Shown in pieces: positions 7,272 through 13,964 of a stretch of 26,474 nt of DNA. How positions within the stretch are numbered: position 1 is the stretch's first letter; every line of letters begins with the position of its first letter. The notes below the pieces were generated by a model. That model was not told the origin of the DNA, did no database searches, and worked only from the letters and a program-made list of their open reading frames with translations. The translations under genes and the position numbers were made by a program. Source of the DNA: JAIBJP01 sp035601195 (lineage in GTDB: Bacteria > Actinomycetota > Thermoleophilia > Gaiellales > Gaiellaceae); the NCBI GenBank assembly GCA_035601195.1, contig DATNOU010000049.1, positions 1-26,474 on the forward strand, given 5' to 3'.

Positions 7272-8617
7272 GGAAGATCTGGCTGCTGCTGGCGAAGGAC
7301 CTGAGGATCCTCGGTCGCTCGCCCGCCCTCCTGGCGGCGCTCATCCTCTACCCGCTCGTCTTCGCCGTTCTCGTCGGGTTGGTCGTCCGCTACGCGAGCG
7401 ACCGCCCGCGCGTCGCGTTCGTCGACCTGGACCGACTGCCGGAGACGCTGACCGTGGGCGGCCAGCGCTTCAACGTTCCGCGCGTGATCTCGGAGGTACA
7501 AGGCTCCGTCGATCTCGTGCCGATGGAAGAGGAGGAAGCGGATCGTCAGCTCGCGACGGGCGGGATCGTGGCCGAGATCGTCGTGCCCCGGGGCTTCGCC
7601 TCGAAGCTGCGCGGCATGGTCGAGAGTCCGAAGCTGGTCCTGAGGACGGCCCGCGGCGGCCTTTCAGGCCGGGTCGAGCAACAGACCCAGGCTCTCGTCT
7701 ACGCACTCAACCAGCGACTTCAGACCGCGTACATCAAGGCCAACCTCGCGTACGTGAAGCTCATCGTGGAAGGCGGGCAGGGGAGCTTCCTCGGGAACGA
7801 GTTCGACATCGTCGGGCTCGACCGGGCGGGGGAGATGCTCGACGAGATCGAGCGCACCTCGGACGACCCGGAGATCCGCGAGCGGGCCCGCGAGCTCGCC
7901 ACCTTCGTCCGGGAGGCGCGCCTCGCTCTGGGCGCGTCCGACCAGTCGCTCCGCGCCACCGCCAATCCGATCGAGCTGGAGATCGACGAGAAGGCCGGGC
8001 GGACCTGGCTCCTCTCGGCCCAGCTGCAGGCCTATGCACTCGGGCTGACGCTCGCGTTCATCTGCGTGCTGCTCGCAGCGGCCGCTTTGGCCGCAGAGCG
8101 GGACGAGAACGTGATCGGGCGTCTCTTGCGCGGCCTGATCCGCCTGGTCGACCTCGTCCTGGTCAAGGTGCTCCTGGCAGCTTTCGTCGCCGTCGGGCTC
8201 GGCTTCGCAATCGCCCTCCTGTTCGGGGCGCTGGCCGAGATCCTTGATGTCTCCGGCGGCGAGCCCTGGCAACGTCTGCCCCTGCTCGTCGTCGGCCTGG
8301 CGCTGGCCGGCGCGGCCTTCGGCGCCTTCGGCGCCCTCATCGGTGCGCTTTCACGCGAGTCGCACACAGCCGTGCTCGTGGCCTTCTTGGCCACTCTTCC
8401 GCTCGTGCTCGTCGGGCTCGTTCCCGAGGCCGCCGCCCGGGCTGCCTGGTGGGCTGCCCGGGCATTCCCGTTCAGCCACTCCGTGGACTTCTTCCAGGCC
8501 GCGCTCTACGACACGAACCCGTGGGGCACGCTCGCGCGGGAGGCCGCGTGGCTCCTGGGACTCGGACTGGCGTTCGGCGCGGCGGCCCGCCTCGCCGTGC
8601 GAAGATTGCTTGCGTGA
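7268..8617 (+). CDS. ABC-2-type transporter permease
   Basis: This is the membrane subunit that pairs with the preceding ATPase. The 449-residue protein has the ABC-2 layout: a first helix at about 20-41, a large extracytoplasmic region of about 210 residues rich in charged helix (to about 250), then membrane segments near 254-273, 292-322, 336-360, 365-386 and 425-445. It is about twice as long as CcmB, so I do not call it a cytochrome c biogenesis component. GTG 7268 starts within the stop of the ATPase gene (GTGA), and the gene ends in another GTGA overlap with hemB. That tight coupling to haem genes may mean shared regulation, but the substrate cannot be inferred. Confidence 0.85.
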   Translation: MRKIWLLLAKDLRILGRSPALLAALILYPLVFAVLVGLVVRYASDRPRVAFVDLDRLPETLTVGGQRFNVPRVISEVQGSVDLVPMEEEEADRQLATGGIVAEIVVPRGFASKLRGMVESPKLVLRTARGGLSGRVEQQTQALVYALNQRLQTAYIKANLAYVKLIVEGGQGSFLGNEFDIVGLDRAGEMLDEIERTSDDPEIRERARELATFVREARLALGASDQSLRATANPIELEIDEKAGRTWLLSAQLQAYALGLTLAFICVLLAAAALAAERDENVIGRLLRGLIRLVDLVLVKVLLAAFVAVGLGFAIALLFGALAEILDVSGGEPWQRLPLLVVGLALAGAAFGAFGALIGALSRESHTAVLVAFLATLPLVLVGLVPEAAARAAWWAARAFPFSHSVDFFQAALYDTNPWGTLAREAAWLLGLGLAFGAAARLAVRRLLA

Positions 8618-9588
8618 GTTCAGTCTTTCCTGTGACCCGTTTGCGGCGCTTTCGGCGCACCGCGGCTCTGCGCGATCTCGTGCGCGAGGCGCGCGTCGAC
8701 GTTCGCGACCTCGTCTTCCCGCTCTTCGCTTGCCCTGGCACGGGCGTGGAGCACCCTCTCGAAGGTCTCGACGGCATCGCCCAGCGGTCCGTCGACCGGC
8801 TCTGCGCCGAAGCGGAGGAAGTCCACGCGCTCGGCGTCGGCGCCGTTCTCCTCTTCGGCATCCCGGAGGAGAAGGACGAAGCCGCCACCGGCGCTTACGA
8901 CGCTGACGGCATCGTCCAGCGGGCGCTGCGCGCTCTGCGCGAGCGCGTGCCCGAGCTCGTGCTCCTCACGGATGTCTGTCTCTGCGAGTACATGTCCCAT
9001 GGGCACTGCGGCGTGGTCGACGAAGGGGAGGTCGTCAACGACCCTTCGCTCGAGCTGCTCGCGCGGACGGCCGTAAGCCACGCCGAGGCCGGAGCCGATG
9101 CCGTGTGCCCGAGCGACATGATGGACGGGCGCGTCGGCGCGATCCGTGGCGCGCTCGACGGCGAAGGCTTCGAGCACGTTCCGATCGTTTCCTACGCAGC
9201 GAAGTACGCCTCCGCTTTCTACGGCCCGTTCCGCGAGGCGGCCGAATCCGCTCCGGCTTTCGGGGACCGGCGCGGCTACCAGCTGGATCCGGGCAATGCG
9301 CGCGAGGCCCTGCGCGAGTGCGAGCTTGATTTGGCCGAAGGAGCCGACGCGCTCATGATCAAGCCCGCGCTGCCCTCGCTGGACGTGCTTGCAGCGGCGC
9401 GGGCGCGCTTCGACGTCCCGATCTTCGCCTACAACGTCAGCGGCGAGTACGCGATGGTAAAGGCGGCCGCCGCGCGCGGCTGGCTCGACGAGCGCCAGGC
9501 GGCGGTCGAGAGCCTGACGGCCATCAAGCGCGCCGGCGCCGACGTGATCGTCACCTACTGGGCCAAGGAAGCTGCGCGGTGGCTATAG
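8614..9588 (+). CDS. hemB: Delta-aminolevulinic acid dehydratase (porphobilinogen synthase)
   Basis: HemB condenses two 5-aminolevulinate molecules into porphobilinogen in tetrapyrrole synthesis. At 324 residues it is full length. It shows the zinc-type cysteine cluster D-V-C-L-C-E-Y (Cys122, Cys124) with H-G-H-C-G (Cys132), P-S-D-M-M-D-G-R, the first active-site lysine in A-A-K-Y-A-S-A-F-Y-G-P-F (Lys197), and the Schiff-base lysine in M-I-K-P (Lys250). F-A-Y-N-V-S-G-E-Y follows. The open frame runs upstream into the permease gene, but homology begins at F-P-V-T-R-L-R-R, so GTG 8614 (overlapping the permease TGA) was chosen; GTG 8632 is a close alternative. The gene overlaps hemL by 10 bases. 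HemA, HemC and HemD are not in the window. Confidence 0.96.
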   Translation: MSSVFPVTRLRRFRRTAALRDLVREARVDVRDLVFPLFACPGTGVEHPLEGLDGIAQRSVDRLCAEAEEVHALGVGAVLLFGIPEEKDEAATGAYDADGIVQRALRALRERVPELVLLTDVCLCEYMSHGHCGVVDEGEVVNDPSLELLARTAVSHAEAGADAVCPSDMMDGRVGAIRGALDGEGFEHVPIVSYAAKYASAFYGPFREAAESAPAFGDRRGYQLDPGNAREALRECELDLAEGADALMIKPALPSLDVLAAARARFDVPIFAYNVSGEYAMVKAAAARGWLDERQAAVESLTAIKRAGADVIVTYWAKEAARWL

Positions 9589-10775
9589 CCACTTCACTCT
9601 GGCGCCGCGCGCGGGCGGTCATCCCGGGCGGTGTCAACTCTCCCGTGCGCGCCTGGGGGGCGGTCGGCGCCGACGAGCCCTTCTTCGTGCGCCGGGGCGA
9701 AGGCGCGTATCTCGAGGACACCGACGGGAAGCGCTACGTGGACTGGGTGCAGTCCTGGGGGCCCCTCGTTTTCGGGCACTCCGATCCGGAGGTGGTGGAG
9801 GCGGTGCAGGAGGCCGCCGCCGATGGAACGACCTTCGGCGCTCCGACGGAGCGAGAGGTCGAGCTGGCCGAAGAGATCTGCGCGGCCGTTCCGTCGATAG
9901 AGAAGGTTCGGCTGGTCAGCTCGGGGACTGAAGCGGCAATGAGTGCGGTGCGGCTGGCCCGCGGCTTTACCGGCCGTGGTCGGATTCTCAAGTTCGCCGG
10001 TTGCTACCACGGCCACGCCGACACGCTGCTCACGGACACGGACGCAGTCGTCTGCCCGTTCAACGACGCGGACGCGGTCTCAGCCGCCGTCGAGCGCCAC
10101 GGCGAGGAGCTCGCCGGGATCGTCGTCGAGCCGGTGGCCGGGAACATGGGTGTCGTCCCACCGGCGCCGGGGTTCCTGGAAGCGTTGCGAGACCTCTGCG
10201 ATGCATCCGGCGCCCTGCTTGTCTTCGACGAGGTGATCACGGGATTCCGCATCGCGCGCGGAGGAGCCCAGGAGCGCTACGGGATCCGGCCCGACCTGAC
10301 CGTGCTCGGAAAGATTGCCGGAGGAGGGCTGCCGCTCGCCGCCTTCGGCGGGCGCGCCGACGTCATGGACGAGCTCGCGCCCGAGGGGCCGGTCTACCAA
10401 GCGGGCACGCTGTCGGGAAACCCGCTGGCCACCGCTGCCGCGCTCGTCGTTTTGCGGCGCCTCCGCGACCCCGACGTCTACCGGCAGCTGGAGGAGACAG
10501 GCGCGGCCCTCGAGGCCGGGCTCCGGCACGAGGATGTGACCGTGCAGCGGATCGGATCCATGCTGACTGTCTTCTTCCGGATCGCACCCGTGCGAAACGT
10601 CGAGGAGGCCAGGGCAAGCGACCTCGATCGCTACGGTGCGTTCTTCCGGCATCTGCTCGCCCACGGCGTCTACGTCGCGCCGTCCCAGTTCGAGGCGTTC
10701 TTCGTCTCGACCGCGCACGGCCCAGGCGAGGTCGAGCGCACGGTCGAGGCGGCCCAGGAGTTCCTTGCAGGGTAA
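9579..10775 (+). CDS. hemL: Glutamate-1-semialdehyde 2,1-aminomutase (short-loop variant)
   Basis: HemL is a PLP enzyme that converts glutamate-1-semialdehyde to 5-aminolevulinate, the HemB substrate. Signatures include I-P-G-G-V-N-S-P-V-R-A, S-S-G-T-E-A-A-M-S-A, G-C-Y-H-G-H-A-D, D-E-V-I-T-G-F-R, the PLP lysine in L-G-K-I-A-G-G-G (Lys245), and Y-Q-A-G-T-L-S-G-N-P. The protein is 398 residues against about 426-430 in E. coli or Synechococcus. Compared from memory with E. coli HemL, most of the difference lies between H-A-D-T-L-L (146-151) and P-F-N-D (160-163), where about 22 residues of the mobile gating loop are absent. GTG 9579 starts inside hemB. The stop overlaps the next gene by 11 bases. 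Confidence 0.94.
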   Translation: MAIATSLWRRARAVIPGGVNSPVRAWGAVGADEPFFVRRGEGAYLEDTDGKRYVDWVQSWGPLVFGHSDPEVVEAVQEAAADGTTFGAPTEREVELAEEICAAVPSIEKVRLVSSGTEAAMSAVRLARGFTGRGRILKFAGCYHGHADTLLTDTDAVVCPFNDADAVSAAVERHGEELAGIVVEPVAGNMGVVPPAPGFLEALRDLCDASGALLVFDEVITGFRIARGGAQERYGIRPDLTVLGKIAGGGLPLAAFGGRADVMDELAPEGPVYQAGTLSGNPLATAAALVVLRRLRDPDVYRQLEETGAALEAGLRHEDVTVQRIGSMLTVFFRIAPVRNVEEARASDLDRYGAFFRHLLAHGVYVAPSQFEAFFVSTAHGPGEVERTVEAAQEFLAG

Positions 10776-11241
10776 GAGCGCCACCGTCGCCACTATTTGG
10801 GAGACGATCGCGCTCGAAGCGGAGCGTGAGAGCCCGCTCTGGGCCACGGCCTTACTGCCTGAGGACGAGCGCGAGGAGGTTGCCGTCTTCTCGCCGCTCG
10901 CCGACGAGCGGTTCGCACTCGGCATCGAGTCCATTTACGAGGGCTATCTCCTCCACTACGGCCGCCCGCGGCTCTTCTCACCGGATGACAGGGACGCGGC
11001 CATTCTGCTCGGGGACTACCTCTATGCCCACGGTCTCGTTCGCATCACCGCCGCCGGGGACGTCGAAGCGGTCGAGCGGCTGGCCGAGCTCCTCTCGCTG
11101 TGCGCCCATCTGCGCGCCGAGGGAAGAGGAGTGGAGGACGGTGAGGCCTGGGCCTCGACGGTCGGCTCTCTCGCGGACGAGCCCCCGGCGGACGAAGCTC
11201 GAAACCACGCTCTCGCGTTTCACTCCGAGAGGGTCGATTAG
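10765..11241 (+). CDS. Uncharacterised 158-aa protein, prenyl-synthase-like helical segment
   Basis: I do not recognise a named family. The start is TTG 10765, inside the end of hemL, with AGGAG at 10756-10760 four bases upstream; no ATG or GTG suits the frame. The protein looks all-helical, with no signal peptide or membrane helix. Residues 57-118 read like the middle of a trans-polyprenyl diphosphate synthase: Y-G-R-P-R-L-F (65-71) parallels R-G-R-P-T-V-W, and L-L-G-D-Y-L-Y-A-H-G-L (81-91) parallels A-A-G-D-Y-L-F-A-R-A-F of the synthase encoded at 16864-17790. The Asp-rich catalytic motif is absent. A non-catalytic, HepS-like partner of that synthase is an attractive but unproved idea. TorD-like chaperone was considered and fits less well. 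It lies in the haem/menaquinone operon. Confidence 0.75.
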   Translation: MQGKSATVATIWETIALEAERESPLWATALLPEDEREEVAVFSPLADERFALGIESIYEGYLLHYGRPRLFSPDDRDAAILLGDYLYAHGLVRITAAGDVEAVERLAELLSLCAHLRAEGRGVEDGEAWASTVGSLADEPPADEARNHALAFHSERVD

Positions 11242-11253
11242 GCTACGCCACCG

Positions 11254-11433
11254 ATGAGCGTGCTTTCCTTGCTCCTCGCCGCCGAGAAAACGCCCGCCCA
11301 GGAGGGCCGCGACGTGATCCTCGCGATGCTGGTGGTCGGGCTGATCTTCCTCGGCGTCATCCTGCTCGGCCAGGCCGCCCGCCACTTCGGGCACAGGCGC
11401 CAGGCGCGGCGGGCCCAGCGACGCCCGTACTAA
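11254..11433 (+). CDS. Small single-helix membrane protein (59 aa)
   Basis: This short ORF runs from ATG 11254 to TAA 11431-11433. The product starts M-S-V-L-S-L-L-L-A-A-E-K, has one strong membrane helix at about residues 21-39 (V-I-L-A-M-L-V-V-G-L-I-F-L-G-V), and ends in a very basic tail of about 19 residues with eight arginines. Positive-inside reasoning puts the tail in the cytoplasm. It sits 12 bases after the 158-aa gene and 28 before the UbiD gene, on the same strand. No Shine-Dalgarno is obvious; a TAGGCT box lies 9 bases upstream. Its place next to quinone and cytochrome genes hints at an accessory role in respiration, but no function can be assigned. Confidence 0.6.
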   Translation: MSVLSLLLAAEKTPAQEGRDVILAMLVVGLIFLGVILLGQAARHFGHRRQARRAQRRPY

Positions 11434-11448
11434 CTCGAGAAGCGGAGT

Positions 11449-11454
11449 TAGACT
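11449..11454 (+). promoter_or_regulatory. Putative -10 box (TAGACT) for the UbiD gene
   Basis: TAGACT ends 7 bases before the GTG at 11462, with no Shine-Dalgarno between. The spacing suits a leaderless transcript starting at or next to the start codon, as is common in actinobacteria. No convincing -35 box is visible. The same TANACT pattern recurs before two other uncoupled genes in the window. Confidence 0.45.
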
Positions 11455-11461
11455 CGGTCCC

Positions 11462-12946
11462 GTGGCCGTGAGCGACCTGCGTTCCTGGATCGACCTGCTG
11501 CGCCGCGAGGGTGAACTCGTCGAGGTCGAAGCCGAGGTCGACCCCTATCTCGAGATCACGGAGATCGTCGACCGCACGGTGAAGTCGGGCGGGCCGGCTC
11601 TCTTGTTCAGCAACGTCAAGGGCTCCGAGCACGCCGTTCTCATCAACCAGTTCGGGACCGAGCGGCGCATGTCGCTCGCCTTCGGTGAACCGAGCCTGGA
11701 CGCCGTCGCCCGGAAGCTCGAGGACGTCCTCGAGATGCAGCCTCCCCAGGGCCTCGTCGAAAAGGTGAAGGGCCTCGGCAAGCTCAAGCGCCTGGCCGAC
11801 TCGATGCCCAAGACCGTCCGTTCCGGCGCCTGCCAGGAGCTCGTGCTGGAACCCGACCTCGACGCACTCCCGATCCAGCATTGCTGGCCGGGTGATCCGG
11901 CGCCCTTCATCACGCTTCCGGCGGTGATCACGCGCGACCCCCGCACCGGCACGCGCAACGTCGGCATGTACCGGATGCAGAAGATCGACGCGAGGACGAC
12001 CTTCATGCACTGGCAGATCCACAAGGACGGCGCGGCCGACTGGCGTGGCATGGGCGATCGCCTCGAGGTCGCCGTCGCTCTCGGCTGCGACCCGGTTACG
12101 ACCTATTCGGCGAGCGCGCCGCTCCCGAAGCACATCGACGAGTTCATGCTCGCAGGCTTCCTTCGCGGCGAAGCCGTCGAGCTCGTCAAATGCAAGACGG
12201 TCGACCTCGAGGTGCCCGCCGACGCCGAGATCGTGCTCGAGGGGTTCATCGAGAAGGGCGAGCTCGGGACCGAAGGTCCCTTCGGCGACCACACCGGCTA
12301 CTACTCCCCGGCGGAGCCGTTCCCGGTCTTCCGCCTCACACAGATGACGATGCGGCGCGACGCCATCTACCCGTCCATCGTCGTCGGCATTCCCCCGGCC
12401 GAGGATGCCTGGCTCGGCAAGGCGACCGAGCGCATCTTCCTTCCGGCGATCCGGATGACGGTCCCCGAGATCGTCGACTACGACCTCCCGGTTGCGGGTG
12501 CGTTCCACAACTGCGTCATCGTCTCGATCCGCAAGGCGTTCCCCGGCCATGCGAAGAAGGTCATGCACGCCATGTGGGGACTCGGAATGCTGTCACTGAC
12601 GAAGACGGTGGTCGTCGTCGACGAGTTCGTGGACGTCCACGACTACGAGCAGGTCTTCTTCCACGCCTGCGCGAACGTCGATCCGGGCCGCGACGTGATG
12701 CTCTCGGAGGGCCCCCTGGACCAGCTCGACCACGCCGCCGCGATGTATTGCTACGGCGGAAAGCTCGGCATCGATGCCACGCACAAGTGGGAATCCGAAG
12801 GCGCGCGCCCCTGGCCGGAGCGCATCGAGATGAGCGCCGAAGTTCGTGACCTGGTCGACGGACGCTGGAGCGAGTACGGGATCGAGCCGCCGGGCGCGCA
12901 GAACGGTGGTATTTCCAGGGTATTGAGGCAAACGCTACGTCGTTGA
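11462..12946 (+). CDS. ubiD: UbiD-family prenylated-FMN-dependent decarboxylase
   Basis: UbiD enzymes reversibly decarboxylate aromatic or unsaturated acids using prenylated FMN made by UbiX. The 494-residue protein shows R-N-V-G-M-Y-R-M-Q and M-H-W-Q-I-H-K-D in the N-terminal half and E-G-P-F-G-D-H-T-G-Y-Y-S in the centre, which carries cofactor-binding and acid-base residues. With mqnA, mqnC, mqnE, ubiX and menG nearby, the likely substrate is the naphthoate carboxylate of the late futalosine pathway (the role proposed for MqnL); this is inferred from context. GTG 11462 is used; GTG 11468 is equally possible. The TGA at 12944-12946 lies inside a TTGACA sequence that may be the -35 box for the next operon segment. 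Confidence 0.9.
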   Translation: MAVSDLRSWIDLLRREGELVEVEAEVDPYLEITEIVDRTVKSGGPALLFSNVKGSEHAVLINQFGTERRMSLAFGEPSLDAVARKLEDVLEMQPPQGLVEKVKGLGKLKRLADSMPKTVRSGACQELVLEPDLDALPIQHCWPGDPAPFITLPAVITRDPRTGTRNVGMYRMQKIDARTTFMHWQIHKDGAADWRGMGDRLEVAVALGCDPVTTYSASAPLPKHIDEFMLAGFLRGEAVELVKCKTVDLEVPADAEIVLEGFIEKGELGTEGPFGDHTGYYSPAEPFPVFRLTQMTMRRDAIYPSIVVGIPPAEDAWLGKATERIFLPAIRMTVPEIVDYDLPVAGAFHNCVIVSIRKAFPGHAKKVMHAMWGLGMLSLTKTVVVVDEFVDVHDYEQVFFHACANVDPGRDVMLSEGPLDQLDHAAAMYCYGGKLGIDATHKWESEGARPWPERIEMSAEVRDLVDGRWSEYGIEPPGAQNGGISRVLRQTLRR

Positions 12947-12972
12947 CAGGATCCGCGAGCCGCAGAAACAAT
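12943..12972 (+). promoter_or_regulatory. Putative sigma-70-type promoter for qcrABC
   Basis: TTGACA at 12943-12948 matches the -35 consensus perfectly and contains the ubiD stop codon. After 18 bases, AACAAT at 12967-12972 matches four of six -10 positions. A start would fall near 12979, about 35 bases before the GTG of qcrA, which has an A-rich Shine-Dalgarno (AAGGGA, 13003-13008). The spacing is slightly long, so confidence is moderate. Confidence 0.45.
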
Positions 12973-12993
12973 GCCGCTGCTTGTAACAGCGGC
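12973..12993 (+). promoter_or_regulatory. Inverted repeat in the qcrA leader (7-base arms, 7-base spacer)
   Basis: GCCGCTG at 12973-12979 and CAGCGGC at 12987-12993 are perfect inverted repeats around CTTGTAA. The dyad spans the expected transcription start of the promoter just upstream. It could be a repressor operator or an RNA hairpin in the leader. No T-tract follows, so it is not a typical intrinsic terminator. Confidence 0.5.
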
Positions 12994-13013
12994 CGAGCGA
13001 TGAAGGGAGCTGG

Positions 13014-13964
13014 GTGGCCGACGAGCTAGAGCGGCCTGGTGAGGAGCCGGTAGAGCCCGAGGCCGAGCCCCACCTCCCGTCCCCGACGATCTGGCCCTTC
13101 GCCTTCGCCGGGGGAGTTGCGCTCCTCCTCGTCGGGCTGATCATCAACTGGATCCTGGCGGCGATCGGCGCCGTCCTGGTGCTGGTCTTCGGATTCCTCT
13201 GGATCCGGGAGGCCACGCGTGAGATCCGCCGCGTGCCCGCTCCGGTCTCCACCGAGCCCGCCGTCTCCGAGCTCGCCGTCGTCGAGGAGGAGGAGGAGGA
13301 GCCGGAGCGCTACCCGCGCTCGGTCTTCCTCGAGATGTCGACGCTCGGGGTCGGAGCCCTCATCGGCGGGATAGTCACCGTTCCGGCGCTCGGTTTCATG
13401 ATCGCGCCCGCCTTCGTGGACCAGGAGTACGGTGAGGTCGACCTCGGCCCGCTCGCCAACTTCCCCCAGAACGAGTGGGTCACGGCCACCTTCCAGTCGA
13501 ATCGCGCCGAGCCCGGCAACGTGAGCAAGCGCACCGCCTTCATCCGCAACAACGGAGTCGCCGACGGCGTCCCGAGCATGACGATCATCTCGAACCGCTG
13601 CGCGCACATGGGCTGCCCGACGCAGCCGGGCGGGCTCCTCCAGAAGCCGAACGAGGTCCAGACGGACTCAGGCACCGTGACGCTCAGGGTGACGCAGGGT
13701 CTCTCAGGCTTCACTTGCCCCTGCCACGGCGGCGCCTACGACAACGAGGGCAACCGGACTGCCGGGCCGCCGGTGCGCGCGCTCGACCGTTACGAGTTCC
13801 TGATCCGCGAAGGCAACCTCGTCCTCGGCAAGCCCTACAGCGTCGGCAAGGTGATCGGCGAAGGAGCCAAGGCGAAGATCGAGGCCTACCGCCTCGCCGA
13901 TCCCGGCCAGCATGTCGACGGCCCGGAGAAGGTCTTCTACCCGCCGAAGTTCTGGATCCCCTGA
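13014..13964 (+). CDS. qcrA: Menaquinol-cytochrome c reductase Rieske iron-sulfur subunit
   Basis: This subunit takes one electron from menaquinol and passes it to cytochrome c. The 2Fe-2S site is complete: C-A-H-M-G-C (ligands Cys196, His198) and C-P-C-H-G-G (ligands Cys235, His238), with Cys201 and Cys237 placed for the stabilising disulfide. The 316-residue protein has an acidic N-terminus, two closely spaced membrane helices (about 28-45 and 48-64), a linker with six consecutive Glu (91-96), and a third helix (about 109-131) before the extracytoplasmic Rieske domain. A three-helix Rieske anchor is typical of actinobacterial QcrA. GTG 13014 has AAGGGA five bases upstream. Its TGA overlaps the ATG of qcrB by one base. 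Confidence 0.94.
   Translation: MADELERPGEEPVEPEAEPHLPSPTIWPFAFAGGVALLLVGLIINWILAAIGAVLVLVFGFLWIREATREIRRVPAPVSTEPAVSELAVVEEEEEEPERYPRSVFLEMSTLGVGALIGGIVTVPALGFMIAPAFVDQEYGEVDLGPLANFPQNEWVTATFQSNRAEPGNVSKRTAFIRNNGVADGVPSMTIISNRCAHMGCPTQPGGLLQKPNEVQTDSGTVTLRVTQGLSGFTCPCHGGAYDNEGNRTAGPPVRALDRYEFLIREGNLVLGKPYSVGKVIGEGAKAKIEAYRLADPGQHVDGPEKVFYPPKFWIP

Noticed and set aside
6612..8617. ABC pair as the cytochrome c biogenesis CcmAB system
   Set aside because: The permease is 449 residues with a large outer domain, about twice CcmB, and no CcmC, CcmE or CcmF neighbour is present.
10765..11241. 158-aa protein as a TorD-type chaperone
   Set aside because: The E-S-I-Y-E stretch is mildly reminiscent of TorD, but the G-R-P and G-D-Y-L-Y-A landmarks fit prenyl synthases better, and no molybdoenzyme gene is nearby.
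11357..12568. Long minus-strand open frame (403 codons) opposite the UbiD gene
   Set aside because: It is a GC-driven shadow of a clearly conserved plus-strand gene and its translation shows no family motif. The same applies to long antisense frames at 411-1460, 10080-10934, 16861-17766, 17697-18773, 19534-20670, 21083-22333 and 25128-26105.
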